The notes under the pieces were generated by a model. That model made no database searches and had not been told where the DNA came from. It saw nothing but the letters and a program-made list of their open reading frames with translations. From the NCBI GenBank assembly GCA_910588455.1, contig CAJUPG010000039.1, positions 1 through 19,198 on the forward strand: 19,198 nucleotides of DNA. Reading direction: 5' to 3'. A program made the position numbers and the translations under genes. This document shows, piece after piece, positions 8,972-16,794 of the stretch. Source of the DNA: an uncultured Oscillospiraceae bacterium (GTDB lineage Bacteria; Bacillota; Clostridia; Oscillospirales; Oscillospiraceae). The first letter of the stretch is position 1; each line of letters starts with the position of its first letter.

Positions 8972-9000
8972 TTGCATTTCCTTTTCCCCAGGCGTATAAT
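8972..9000 (+). promoter_or_regulatory. Sigma-A type promoter of the Cys/His-rich secreted protein gene
   Basis: TTGCAT (8972-8977) and a perfect TATAAT (8995-9000) are 17 bp apart. They lie directly after the kinase stop codon and 34 bases before the ATG at 9034, so this gene is transcribed independently of the signalling operon. Confidence 0.8.
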
Positions 9001-9033
9001 ATAAGTATTATAAATTGTTTGGAGGTAATTGCA

Positions 9034-9444
9034 ATGTTTCGGAAACAAGTGGTCGCCTTTGTCCTGGCGGCCGCGATTCTGACCGTTCCCGCCTTCGCCC
9101 ACGGCTGCAAGGGCCGCCGGTTCCAGACCGTGGACGCCAGCTGCGGGCTGTGCACGGTGGAGGACTGCGCCATCACCGGCCGTCATACCCACCGCGGGGT
9201 CACCTACTGCGGCTATGACCACGCTGACGGCGTATGCGACGGCACCTGCTACGCCCTGTGCGGCGTGGAGGGCTGCGATTCGACCGGCCGCCACACCCAC
9301 GACGGCGTGACCTACTGCGGCTATGCGCACGCCCACGGCTTCTGCGACGGCGTCTGTCTGAATGCAGCGCCCGCCCAGACCGGCGAGCCCGCCTCTTACG
9401 GCTACGGCCATCACGGCGGACACCATGGAGGCCGCCACCACTGA
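9034..9444 (+). CDS. Secreted Cys/His-rich repeat protein, possible metal binder
   Basis: 136 residues from ATG 9034, preceded by GGAGG at 9021-9025. A longer in-frame start at 8956 is rejected because the promoter and ribosome binding site lie inside it. Residues 1-22 form a signal peptide (positive FRK, hydrophobic core, likely cleavage after AFA). The mature part has two repeats with an exact 36-residue period: Cys40/45/59/68/72 match Cys76/81/95/104/108, each containing TGRHTH and GVTYCGY. The C-terminus is Gly/His-rich. Even numbers of Cys plus conserved His suggest either disulphides or metal coordination outside the cell. I do not recognise a named family, although similar Cys/His repeat proteins occur in related Clostridia. 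It ends at a strong terminator and converges with the Rieske flavoprotein gene. Function unknown. Confidence 0.8.
   Translation: MFRKQVVAFVLAAAILTVPAFAHGCKGRRFQTVDASCGLCTVEDCAITGRHTHRGVTYCGYDHADGVCDGTCYALCGVEGCDSTGRHTHDGVTYCGYAHAHGFCDGVCLNAAPAQTGEPASYGYGHHGGHHGGRHH
9151..9366 (+). repeat. Two tandem 108-bp coding repeats
   Basis: Units 9151-9258 and 9259-9366 encode 36-residue repeats whose five Cys codons are in identical register, as are the RHTH and TYCGY segments. The arrangement implies internal duplication of one Cys/His module. Confidence 0.8.
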
Positions 9445-9455
9445 GCAAAAGCAAT

Positions 9456-9500
9456 AAAAAAACGGGGAGATCTGCAAAAAAGCAGGTCTCCCCGTTTTTT
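9456..9500. terminator. Bidirectional intrinsic terminator
   Basis: A stem of CGGGGAGA...TCTCCCCG (9463-9470 with 9487-9494), extended by five or six more pairs to a six-A loop (9476-9481). A run of six T residues follows on the plus strand, and seven A residues precede it, giving a U-tract on the minus strand. It separates the converging Cys/His-rich protein gene and the Rieske flavoprotein gene. Confidence 0.92.
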
Positions 9501-9509
9501 CCCTCAATA

Positions 9510-10808
9510 TTACATCTGCTTATCATCCGTGGCGGGGTTGTCCAGCAGCCGCCCGTCCTCCCCGAAGCGGGAGCCGTGACAGGGGCAGTCCCAGGAACGC
9601 TCCTGGGGATTGTAGCGCAGCGCGCAGCCCATATGAGGACACCGGGGGACGGTGGGAGTCAGCAGCCCCAGGGCCGATTCCAGAACATTGGCTGCCAGCT
9701 GAGGCCGCAGGACTGTCCGGGTGGGGGAAAATACCGCCGCCCAGGGGTTGTTCCGGCCCAGAATCAGGTCCGTCAGCAGCATCGCCGCCACCATAGCGGA
9801 GGTCATCCCCCACTTGTTGAATCCGGACGCCACGTAGAGCCCCGGGGTGTGTCTGGCGTAAGGCCCGATGTAGGGCACGCCGTCCAGGGTCATGCAGTCC
9901 TGGGTGGCCCAGCGGGCGGCGGGCGCTGCCTCCGGCCAGTGCCGCCGGGCGAACCGCTCCAGCTCCTGCCAGCCGCCGCCCTGCTTTCCGGTGCGGTGGC
10001 TTCCCCCGCCCAGCAGCAAATACTTGTCCCAGCCGCGAAGGGACAGCCCCCCTTCGTCCGCATCCAGGTACATTCCCTCCGCCTCCGGGGCGTTTTCCAG
10101 CGCCAGCACATAGGAACGGTGCTGATAGAGTTTGAGAAAGTAGCCGCCGTGCTTATTGAGTATGGGGAAGTGGGTGGCAAGGATCATGTGTTCCGCCCGG
10201 ACGGTCCCGCCGGTGGTCACCGCCCGGCCCGGAGCCAGCTCCAGCACCTTGGTGTGCTCAAAAATGCGCAGGCCCGGAGCGATTCCGGCGGCAAACTGCA
10301 AAGGGTGGAACTGGGCCTGCCGGGGGAAGCGCACCGCCCCCGCAATGGGCAGGGGCAGGGGCAGCCGGGGCACAAATTCCGCCGGCGCCCCCAGCCGCCG
10401 CAGCGCCTCCAGTTCCTGGTCCAGCCTGTTCCGGCTGTCCGTAGCGTAGACAAAGGCGTCCCGCTGGATAAATCCGCAGTCCAGCGTCCGGCACAGGGTC
10501 CGGTACTCCTCCAGCGCCCTCTGGTTGGCCTCCAGATAGAGGCGGGCGGTTTCCAGGCCGAAGGTCCGGACAAGTCTGGCGTAGAGCAGGCCGTGCTGAG
10601 ACGTGATTTTCGCTGTTGTGTTTTGGGTCACGCCGCCGCAGATCCGGCCCGCTTCCACCAGGGCATAATCCACCCCCTCCTTTTCCAGCCGGTGGGCACA
10701 CAGCAGGCCCGCCAGTCCCCCGCCAATAATCAGCACATGGGTGTTTAAATCGCCCTCCATAGGGGGGAAGTGGGGAAGGCGGGCGGTTTTAATCCAAATT
10801 GAGTCCAT
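9510..10808 (-). CDS. FAD-dependent oxidoreductase with C-terminal Rieske [2Fe-2S] motif
   Basis: 432 residues. The FAD-binding Rossmann motif is GGGLAG at 29-34, followed by the conserved GGVTQNTTAKIT region (58-69) of DAO-type flavoproteins. A second conserved patch, GVPYIGPY and ASGFNKWGMT, completes the flavin fold. Near the C-terminus, CPH (Cys390, His392) and CPCH (Cys408, His411) form a Rieske-type two-Cys/two-His cluster site. The Rieske part is short, ending about 20 residues after the last ligand. Such proteins are soluble redox enzymes of uncertain substrate in Clostridia and Bacilli. The ATG at 10808 (MDSIW...) is supported by GAGGTG seven bases upstream and by the usual N-terminus of the family. 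It is downstream of, and co-oriented with, the Old Yellow Enzyme-like gene, with a 57-base gap that holds a striking inverted repeat. Substrate and partner are unknown. Confidence 0.88.
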   Translation of the reverse strand: MDSIWIKTARLPHFPPMEGDLNTHVLIIGGGLAGLLCAHRLEKEGVDYALVEAGRICGGVTQNTTAKITSQHGLLYARLVRTFGLETARLYLEANQRALEEYRTLCRTLDCGFIQRDAFVYATDSRNRLDQELEALRRLGAPAEFVPRLPLPLPIAGAVRFPRQAQFHPLQFAAGIAPGLRIFEHTKVLELAPGRAVTTGGTVRAEHMILATHFPILNKHGGYFLKLYQHRSYVLALENAPEAEGMYLDADEGGLSLRGWDKYLLLGGGSHRTGKQGGGWQELERFARRHWPEAAPAARWATQDCMTLDGVPYIGPYARHTPGLYVASGFNKWGMTSAMVAAMLLTDLILGRNNPWAAVFSPTRTVLRPQLAANVLESALGLLTPTVPRCPHMGCALRYNPQERSWDCPCHGSRFGEDGRLLDNPATDDKQM

Positions 10809-10846
10809 CCTACATCACCTCAATGGGATTAGGATGGACTCAATTT
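10796..10846. repeat. Perfect 16-bp inverted repeat spanning a start codon
   Basis: AAATTGAGTCCATCCT (10796-10811) is the exact reverse complement of 10831-10846, with a 19-base centre. On the minus-strand transcript, the AUG of the Rieske flavoprotein lies in the 3' arm and its GAGGUG ribosome binding site lies in the loop. No U-tract follows, so it is unlikely to be a simple terminator. It could control translation of the downstream gene, or be an operator or RNase-processing site. Confidence 0.75.
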
Positions 10847-10865
10847 CAATCATTTATGTTTTCCG

Positions 10866-12923
10866 TCAGATTTTCATCGCCGTCTCGTAGGCGCCCCAGA
10901 TCACGCTGCGCAGGTTGCCCACCTTCCGGCAGTCCCCCACCAGATAGGTGTTTTTCCGTTTCTCCGCCGGCAGGGGCTTGGGGAGGTAGCCCGCCGAGGA
11001 GATCACGCTGTCGCAGGGGATGGACAGGATCTTGCCGTCCCGGGTCTGGCAGACCACCGCGTCTTTTCGCACCTCCTTCAGACTGGTCTCCAGATAGACC
11101 GGCACGTTATGCAGGGCGAACCACTCCCGCAGGTAGGAGCTGTTGGCCAGACACACCCCATGCTGGGACACCAGGTCGTCCTTCATCTCAATGATGATGG
11201 GCTCCTTGCCCAGCAGGGCCAGCTCATAGGCAATTTCGCTGCCCGTCAGGCCGCCGCCCACTACCGCAACCTTCTGGCCCACAGAGGCGCCGTTAAGAAA
11301 CTCGCAGGCCTCCACCATCCGCTCGTGGCCGGGGACATTTTTCAGCACCCGGGGCTCCGACCCAGTGCAGATCACCACCGGCTCATCCCCGAAGCGCTCC
11401 AGGCTGTCCACGGTCTCGTTGAAGTGGACCTGAATCTTCAAAACGTCCATCTGGCGGCGATACCATGCCAGCAGGTCCCGGAGCTTGCCCTTGTAGGACT
11501 CGGCGCTGGCCGGGATGAACGTCCCTCCCAGCACATCGGTCTTTTCATAGATTACCGGGACGTGGCCCCGGAGCTTCAGCACCCGGGCGCACTCCATACC
11601 GCCGATGCCGCCGCCAATGATGTGCACCAGCTTGGGGGAGCGGGTGGGCTGAATCCTGTGTCTGCTCCACTGCATGGTCTCCGCGTTGACGGCGCAGCGG
11701 GCCAGATGCAGGCTGTCCTCCAGCTCCTGGTCGTTGGGCACGCCCTTGTAGTGGCCCATGTTGAAGCAGCCGTTATGGCACAGGATGCAGGGCCGGATGT
11801 CCGCCTCCCGGTCCTCCATCAGCTTGGTGACCCACTGCTGGTCGGCCAGGAAGGGCCGGGCAAAGCCCGCACCGTCCAGCCGGCCCGCCGCGATGGACTC
11901 CGCCGCTGTCCGGGGGTCCAGCCGCCCAGCACATACCACCGGGATGTCCACATACTGCTTGATGTGCTCCACGTCCTCCAGGTTGCAGTTTTCCGGCATA
12001 TACACCGGAGGATGGGCCCAGTACCAGGCGTCGTAGGTGCCGTTGTCGCAGTTGAGCATATCGTACCCCGCGTCCTGGAGGTACTTGGCCGCCCGCTCGG
12101 ACTCCTCCATATCCCGACCCACTTCCTCATAATCCTCCCCGGGCAGAGCCCCCTGCCGGAAGCCCTTGGTTTTGGACACCACGCTGTACCGCAGGGACAC
12201 GGGGAAGTCCTCACCGCAGGCCCACTTGATGGCCTTGACAATTTCCGCGGCGAAGCGGTAGCGGTTTTCAAAGGAGCCGCCATATTGGTCGGTGCGCTTG
12301 TTGACGTATTTCAGGGTGAACTGGTCCAGCAGATAGCCCTCATGGACCGCGTGGACCTCCACGCCGTCCACCCCCGCGTCCCGCAGGAGCTTGGCGGATT
12401 TGGCAAAGGCTTCGATATACTCGTGAATTTCGTCCACAGTCATCTCCCGGGAGGGGACCTTGTCCGACCAGCGGTTGGGGGAGGCGCTGGCGCTGGCAGT
12501 GATTTTGTCCAGATCCATAAAGGGCTTGGAGGCCGCCCGGAGGGCCGGGTTCACATAGAGCTTTTCCATCAGCTCGCTTACGGCGAAGGAGCGGCCGAAG
12601 CCGGCGGTCAGCTGGACGAAGAGCCTGGCTCCCGTCTTGTGGAACTCCGGCATCCATTTTTTCAGGTCCTGGTACATCTTTTTGTTCTTGTGCAGCCACT
12701 GGCCGAACATGGGGTTGTACACCGGCTGGCAGCCCGGCAGCACCAGTCCGGCGTTGTTTTTGGCCACCTCCATCAGAAAGCGGGCGCCGGCCTTGTCGAA
12801 GTGGTTTTTCTCCATCCAGCCAAACAGGTCCGTGCCCCCCATAGAGGTGAGGACAATGCGGTTTTTGATTTCACAGGTCCCGATTTTCCAGGGGGTGAAC
12901 AGGGGCTTTAGTCTCGCGTCCAT
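10866..12923 (-). CDS. Old Yellow Enzyme/2-enoate reductase-like FMN, Fe-S, FAD oxidoreductase
   Basis: 685 residues from ATG 12923, with AAGGAG 11 bases upstream. The frame could extend to 12986, but that would swallow the promoter. The N-terminal FMN-binding TIM barrel (about 1-370) has FTPWKIG...KNRIV, HAVHEGYLLDQF and RTDQYGGSFENRYRF, the substrate/flavin signatures of the family. An Fe-S cluster site follows, with Cys379, Cys382, Cys386 and probably Cys410; the last gap (23 residues) is longer than the usual 11-12. The C-terminal half binds FAD and NAD(P)H through GGGIGG and GGGLTG motifs. Relatives (2,4-dienoyl-CoA reductase, BaiCD/BaiH, cinnamate-type 2-enoate reductases) reduce activated C=C bonds with NAD(P)H. 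The substrate here cannot be told. The gene is divergent from the nickel/dehydratase-like operon and upstream of the Rieske flavoprotein gene. Confidence 0.9.
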   Translation of the reverse strand: MDARLKPLFTPWKIGTCEIKNRIVLTSMGGTDLFGWMEKNHFDKAGARFLMEVAKNNAGLVLPGCQPVYNPMFGQWLHKNKKMYQDLKKWMPEFHKTGARLFVQLTAGFGRSFAVSELMEKLYVNPALRAASKPFMDLDKITASASASPNRWSDKVPSREMTVDEIHEYIEAFAKSAKLLRDAGVDGVEVHAVHEGYLLDQFTLKYVNKRTDQYGGSFENRYRFAAEIVKAIKWACGEDFPVSLRYSVVSKTKGFRQGALPGEDYEEVGRDMEESERAAKYLQDAGYDMLNCDNGTYDAWYWAHPPVYMPENCNLEDVEHIKQYVDIPVVCAGRLDPRTAAESIAAGRLDGAGFARPFLADQQWVTKLMEDREADIRPCILCHNGCFNMGHYKGVPNDQELEDSLHLARCAVNAETMQWSRHRIQPTRSPKLVHIIGGGIGGMECARVLKLRGHVPVIYEKTDVLGGTFIPASAESYKGKLRDLLAWYRRQMDVLKIQVHFNETVDSLERFGDEPVVICTGSEPRVLKNVPGHERMVEACEFLNGASVGQKVAVVGGGLTGSEIAYELALLGKEPIIIEMKDDLVSQHGVCLANSSYLREWFALHNVPVYLETSLKEVRKDAVVCQTRDGKILSIPCDSVISSAGYLPKPLPAEKRKNTYLVGDCRKVGNLRSVIWGAYETAMKI

Positions 12924-12957
12924 ACTCCAATCATCTCCTTGGTCAATAGATGGATTT

Positions 12958-12986
12958 ATTATAGCAAGTTTTTTGACAAACTGCAA
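12958..12986 (-). promoter_or_regulatory. Promoter of the flavoenzyme pair
   Basis: Read on the minus strand, TTGCAG (12981-12986) and a perfect TATAAT (12958-12963) are 17 bp apart, with a transcript start about 30 bases before the ATG at 12923. Confidence 0.75.
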
Positions 12987-13015
12987 TAAAAAACCGCCGA
13001 AAATTCAAAAATTTG

Positions 13016-13044
13016 TTGCAACTCGACGATATATATGGTAGACT
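13016..13044 (+). promoter_or_regulatory. Probable promoter of the CooC/dehydratase-like operon
   Basis: TTGCAA (13016-13021) and TAGACT (13039-13044) are 17 bp apart. The -10 box is weak (four of six). The AT-rich intergenic region holding it also carries the divergent flavoenzyme promoter, so the two transcription units may share control. The ribosome binding site GGGGGAG follows at 13063-13069. Confidence 0.5.
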
Positions 13045-13074
13045 GAGAAAAATACAGCCAAAGGGGGAGCGCCA

Positions 13075-13836
13075 TTGGAACGAAACGCAGTGATTATCGC
13101 CGCCGCCGGCAAGGGGGGCGTGGGCAAGACCTCCGTCTGCGCCGCCATGGTCCGGCTGCTGGCTCAGCGCAGGCCCCAGGCCAGAATCCTGGCCATCGAC
13201 GCGGACCCGGCGGTGGGCCTGGCCACCGCCCTGGGGGTAGAGGCCAGGTCCACCCTGGACGACATCCGCAAGCGCATTGTGTCCAGCGTGGAGCGGGGGG
13301 CCCCCCGGGAGGCGGCGGAGCTGCTGGGCGAGGCCCGGTTTCAGATCTTAGACACTATGGTGGAACAGGAGGGCTTCTCCTTTCTGGCCATCGGCCGGCC
13401 GGAAAGCGCCGGGTGCTACTGCAAGGTGAACGCCTATCTGAAGGAGGTCATTTCCCTGCTGGCCGGGGATTTTGACTATGTAATCATCGACGGCGAAGCG
13501 GGGGTGGAGCAGATCAACCGCCGGGTGATGGAGCAGGTGACCCATCTGCTTCTGGTCACCGACCCCAGCCGGAAGGGGGTACAGGTGGTCCAGACCATCC
13601 AAAAGGTGGCCCGGGAGCTGGTGATGTACCGGTACTGCGGGGCGGTGGTCAACCGGGTCACCGACCCGGCCCTGCTGGCGCTGGTGGACCTGGGGACCAT
13701 CCCGGTGCTGGCCCGGATTCCCGCCGACCCCCTCCACGGAGCCAATGAGGTGCGGGGAGGGAGTATCTTTGCGCTGCCCGAGGACGCGCCCCTGCTGCAG
13801 GGGGCGGCCCGGGCTCTGGAAACTTGGGAGGTGTGA
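13075..13836 (+). CDS. cooC: CooC-like nickel-insertion ATPase (MinD/ParA-type P-loop NTPase)
   Basis: 253 residues, starting at TTG 13075 with GGGGGAG five bases upstream. Residues 12-19 (GKGGVGKT) form the deviant Walker A motif of MinD/NifH-type dimeric ATPases; IDADP at 41-45 and VIIDGEAGVE further on fit the switch regions. The CxC pair Cys114/Cys116 in GCYC matches the metal-binding motif of CooC, which loads nickel into CO dehydrogenase/acetyl-CoA synthase. It is the first gene of the operon, three bases from the next start. The operon's last gene encodes an acetyl-CoA-synthase-like fragment, and a CooT-like protein is encoded beyond that, so a nickel maturation role is coherent. No CO dehydrogenase gene is present here, so the client protein is unknown; the symbol denotes family only. 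An alternative is a reductase or activator ATPase for the neighbouring Fe-S proteins. Confidence 0.82.
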   Translation: MERNAVIIAAAGKGGVGKTSVCAAMVRLLAQRRPQARILAIDADPAVGLATALGVEARSTLDDIRKRIVSSVERGAPREAAELLGEARFQILDTMVEQEGFSFLAIGRPESAGCYCKVNAYLKEVISLLAGDFDYVIIDGEAGVEQINRRVMEQVTHLLLVTDPSRKGVQVVQTIQKVARELVMYRYCGAVVNRVTDPALLALVDLGTIPVLARIPADPLHGANEVRGGSIFALPEDAPLLQGAARALETWEV

Positions 13837-13839
13837 CAT

Positions 13840-15042
13840 TTGAAGGATTTGACCCATCTGATTTATTTTGAGAGCCTGCTGGAAAACGCCAACAACCCCC
13901 TGATTACCCAGGCCAGACAGGAGGGAAAGCTGGCCGTGGGATACACCTGCTTTCATATGCCCGAGGTGCTGCTGAACGTAGACAACTGCTTTTCCGTGCG
14001 CCTGCGGGCCCCCAATACCGGCTCCATGGACATCGCCACCTACTATATGTCCAATTACACCTGTGAATTCTGCCGGGCTTTGCTGGAGCGGGCCTTTGAG
14101 GGGGGCTTCAACTTCCTGGACGCCCTGGCAGGGGTGGACGCCTGCGCGGAGATGAACCGGTGTATGGAGAACATTGAGATTCAAAAGCTCATTCCCGGCG
14201 AAAAATTTTTCGTCACCCACGCGGACATCCCCTATAAAGTGGAGGATTTCACCATCACTCACTACGTCCGGCAGATTAAAAACCGGGTGCTGGCCAGGCT
14301 GGAGGAGGTCTACGGGGTGGATGTGTCCGACGGGGCCATCCGGGAGGCGGTGGAGCGGCACAATCAGGTCTGCCGCATCATTACGGAGATCGGCGACCTG
14401 CGCCGCCTGCCCAACCCGCCCATTACGGGCTACGAGTTCCATGTGCTGAACATGGTCACCTACTGCTGTCCCAAATACCTGATTCTGGACAAGCTGGGGG
14501 AAACGCTGGCGGAGGTCAAGGCCCGCCAGCCCGACCCCAAGCCCTGGTATCGGGCCCGGGTGGCCCTGGTGGGCAGCGAGGTGGATGATCTGGGGCTGAC
14601 CAAGCTTATTGAGGACGCGGGGGCTTTTATTGTGGCCGACCGGTTCTGCTTCGGCTCCACCCCCGGCCGGGAGGTGATCGAGCTCAACGACCGGGAGGAC
14701 GCGCTGACCCAGGTGTGCCGGCACTATCTGGAGGTCTCCGAGTGCCCCCGGTTCATGAGCGGGGAGAAAATCGCCCAGCGCCGGGAGACGGCGGACCGGC
14801 TGGCCCGGGAGTACGGCGCGGAGGGCGTTATCTTTGAGCAGATCAAGTTCTGCGACTTCTGGGCCTTCGAGCGGGCCCTTGCCAGCCACATCCAGGCGGA
14901 GGAGTACGGCCACCCGGTGCTGTCCATCGACCGGCCCTACAACGCCCGCTCCTCCGGGCAGCTGCGCACCCGGATGCAGGCCTTTGTGGAGTCTTTGGAG
15001 ATCAAGCGCATCCAGAAGGGAGGAGGGAAAACCCCATGCTGA
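13840..15042 (+). CDS. 2-hydroxyacyl-CoA dehydratase/benzoyl-CoA reductase family protein, smaller subunit
   Basis: 400 residues from TTG 13840, with GGGAGG nine bases upstream. Family features are GYTCFHMPEVLL (34-45, with Cys37), the central VALVGSEVDDLGLTKLIEDAG (from 241) leading to Cys270, IKFCDFW with Cys338, and the C-terminal GQLRTRMQAFVESLE. Extra Cys pairs are present (Cys75/78, Cys209/210). Known members (HgdA/HgdB, lactyl-CoA dehydratase, BcrB/C, double-cubane-cluster proteins) hold [4Fe-4S] or [8Fe-9S] clusters and perform ATP-driven one-electron reductions. The product probably pairs with the next gene product, whose start lies inside this gene's last 7 bases, and is activated by the ASKHA protein encoded two genes on. 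The substrate is unknown: no CoA-transferase, acyl-CoA dehydrogenase or ETF lies nearby. Confidence 0.85.
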   Translation: MKDLTHLIYFESLLENANNPLITQARQEGKLAVGYTCFHMPEVLLNVDNCFSVRLRAPNTGSMDIATYYMSNYTCEFCRALLERAFEGGFNFLDALAGVDACAEMNRCMENIEIQKLIPGEKFFVTHADIPYKVEDFTITHYVRQIKNRVLARLEEVYGVDVSDGAIREAVERHNQVCRIITEIGDLRRLPNPPITGYEFHVLNMVTYCCPKYLILDKLGETLAEVKARQPDPKPWYRARVALVGSEVDDLGLTKLIEDAGAFIVADRFCFGSTPGREVIELNDREDALTQVCRHYLEVSECPRFMSGEKIAQRRETADRLAREYGAEGVIFEQIKFCDFWAFERALASHIQAEEYGHPVLSIDRPYNARSSGQLRTRMQAFVESLEIKRIQKGGGKTPC

Positions 15043-16775
15043 AAAATAACTGGAAGTGGGCCAAGAAGAACGTCCCCCAGGACCTGAAAATCTGGAAAGA
15101 GCTGATTTCCGAGGTGGATTGGCGGGACGTGGGCCAAAATCTGAAGGAGAATCTGCTTGCCGTCAAGGAGCGGGTGACAGATGAGGCCAAAGCCCTGGCG
15201 GCCATGTCCATCGCTGAGAAAAAGGACTTCCTCCTCCACGGGGAAAAGCACCTGGGCCGGCTGTACCGGCCGGGAAAGCTGGCCTTCACCCGCCGGGAGT
15301 GGAAGGGCCTGGAGGGCACCGCCCGGGACTTTGCGGGCTGGCTGAAAATCTGGGGCGTCATGATGGAAATGGTAATGAAGGACCCGGTCTCCATCGCGGA
15401 GGGGCTGTTTGAATACCGGTGGATGAGCTCCTATCTGGCCCTGCCTGCCTTTGCCGACCGGAACAACCTGGGACTGCGGGGCCCCCACGTGACTATGGCC
15501 AACGAGCTGCTGCTGCCCATGTTCCGCTATGGGGCCGACACCATCGCCATTCTTTTGCAGGCGGACGAGCGGCTGGGCTGCAACCCGAAGATCCGGGAAA
15601 AGCTGCTGCTGTTTGACGAAATGACCATGAGCCAGATGATGGCCGGGTTCCCGGGGCTGATCGGCATTCCCTATCAGCTGATGCCGGTGTTCATGGTGTC
15701 GGAGATCGATCAGCTTGTGTGCATCCCCTACATCGACGCGGTGGAGAGCTTCGGCCTGCCGTCGGACACCTGCCCGGTGCCCACCTCTGAGTGCGGCGCG
15801 GCCATTATCGACGCCCTGCCCCACTGCGGCCTGGGCTTTATCTCCACCTCCACCCCCTGCGACGGCTCCGACATGGCCACCTCCTACCAGGACCGCCGGT
15901 TCAAAATGCCCACCTATCCCCTTACCCTGCCGGTGCGCTACGACGACGAAGACACCGTGGACTGCGGCGCAGAGGATATGAAGCGGTGCATCCGGTGGGT
16001 GGAGGAGCTCACCGGGGAGACCTGGGACTGGGACCACTACTTTGAGGTGATCCGGCGCTTCAACCGGCAGACCCAATTTGAGATGCAGAAGTGGGAGGTA
16101 AATCAAACCCCCTATCCCCAGGTGATTGGTCCGTCCTACGAGCTGTTCCGGAAGTGGAGCTACGAGATGGACGGCGGCCTGGACCCCCGCACCGACCGGG
16201 CCTATGAAAAGGTGGATAAAATGATGCTCCGGGCCTATGAGAAACGGATGAACCCCTACCGGGCCCCCATCCGCCACCGGGCCATTGTGTGGAGCTGCCC
16301 CGCCCACTATTACGCCAACTTCTCCAACTGGCTGCAAAACTGCTGGGGCATCGGGGTGCTGGTGGAGATGGAGGATTTGAACTTCACCAAAATGCTCAAC
16401 ACCGAGGATAAAGAGGAGGCCATCCGGGATTTGACCCGGCTGTATGAGCGGATGGTTATGCGCAAGCACACCAACGGCGGCCACGTCCACGTGCTGGAGG
16501 AGCTTTGGAAGCAGGTGGAGGAGTTCAAGGTTGACATCGTGATTATGTATCAGCACGTGTGCTGCAAAACCATGAGCGGTTTACAGGGCCTGTTTGACGA
16601 GCAGGCCCGGGAGAAGGGCGTGCATCTGATCTGGGTGGAGCACGATCTGATGGACCCCCGGACCGTGTCCCGGCGGGATATGCGCAGCAAGGTGAATAAC
16701 TACATGGTGAACGTATTCCAGGAGGAGCCTCTGGACCCGTCTCTGGTGGAGTTCGAGGACGACGTGACCTGGTGA
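15036..16775 (+). CDS. 2-hydroxyacyl-CoA dehydratase/benzoyl-CoA reductase family protein, larger subunit
   Basis: 579 residues from ATG 15036, with GGGAGGAGGG upstream; it overlaps the previous gene by 7 bases. The first 125 or so residues are a charged helical region not typical of the smaller family members (usually 380-480 residues). The family core follows, with a Cys cluster Cys246, Cys253, Cys264 and Cys275 (DTCPVPTSECG...STPCDGS), then IVWSCPAHYY (Cys421), Cys436, and VIMYQHVCCKT (Cys509/510) leading into HLIWVEHDLMDPR and the C-terminal R..SKVNNYM segment. The last part matches the usual C-terminal fold of these subunits, but the RTR motif is altered. It presumably forms a heterodimer with the preceding protein, carrying one or two Fe-S clusters. 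The enlarged N-terminus and dense Cys content make it an atypical member. The reaction is unknown. Confidence 0.82.
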   Translation: MLKNNWKWAKKNVPQDLKIWKELISEVDWRDVGQNLKENLLAVKERVTDEAKALAAMSIAEKKDFLLHGEKHLGRLYRPGKLAFTRREWKGLEGTARDFAGWLKIWGVMMEMVMKDPVSIAEGLFEYRWMSSYLALPAFADRNNLGLRGPHVTMANELLLPMFRYGADTIAILLQADERLGCNPKIREKLLLFDEMTMSQMMAGFPGLIGIPYQLMPVFMVSEIDQLVCIPYIDAVESFGLPSDTCPVPTSECGAAIIDALPHCGLGFISTSTPCDGSDMATSYQDRRFKMPTYPLTLPVRYDDEDTVDCGAEDMKRCIRWVEELTGETWDWDHYFEVIRRFNRQTQFEMQKWEVNQTPYPQVIGPSYELFRKWSYEMDGGLDPRTDRAYEKVDKMMLRAYEKRMNPYRAPIRHRAIVWSCPAHYYANFSNWLQNCWGIGVLVEMEDLNFTKMLNTEDKEEAIRDLTRLYERMVMRKHTNGGHVHVLEELWKQVEEFKVDIVIMYQHVCCKTMSGLQGLFDEQAREKGVHLIWVEHDLMDPRTVSRRDMRSKVNNYMVNVFQEEPLDPSLVEFEDDVTW

Positions 16776-16794
16776 TTGGAAAGGAGAGAAGGAC

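Noticed and set aside
9234..10748. A plus-strand open frame of 504 codons running through a terminator and opposite the Rieske flavoprotein
   Set aside because: It crosses the strong bidirectional terminator at 9456-9500, begins out of frame inside the Cys/His-rich gene, and is antisense to a motif-complete flavoprotein.
11109..12911. A plus-strand open frame of 600 codons opposite the Old Yellow Enzyme-like gene
   Set aside because: Antisense shadow: the minus-strand frame contains FMN, Fe-S and FAD motifs, a promoter and a ribosome binding site.
14937..16556. A minus-strand open frame of 539 codons opposite the larger dehydratase-like subunit
   Set aside because: Antisense shadow with unlikely composition; the plus-strand product has family motifs and operon spacing.
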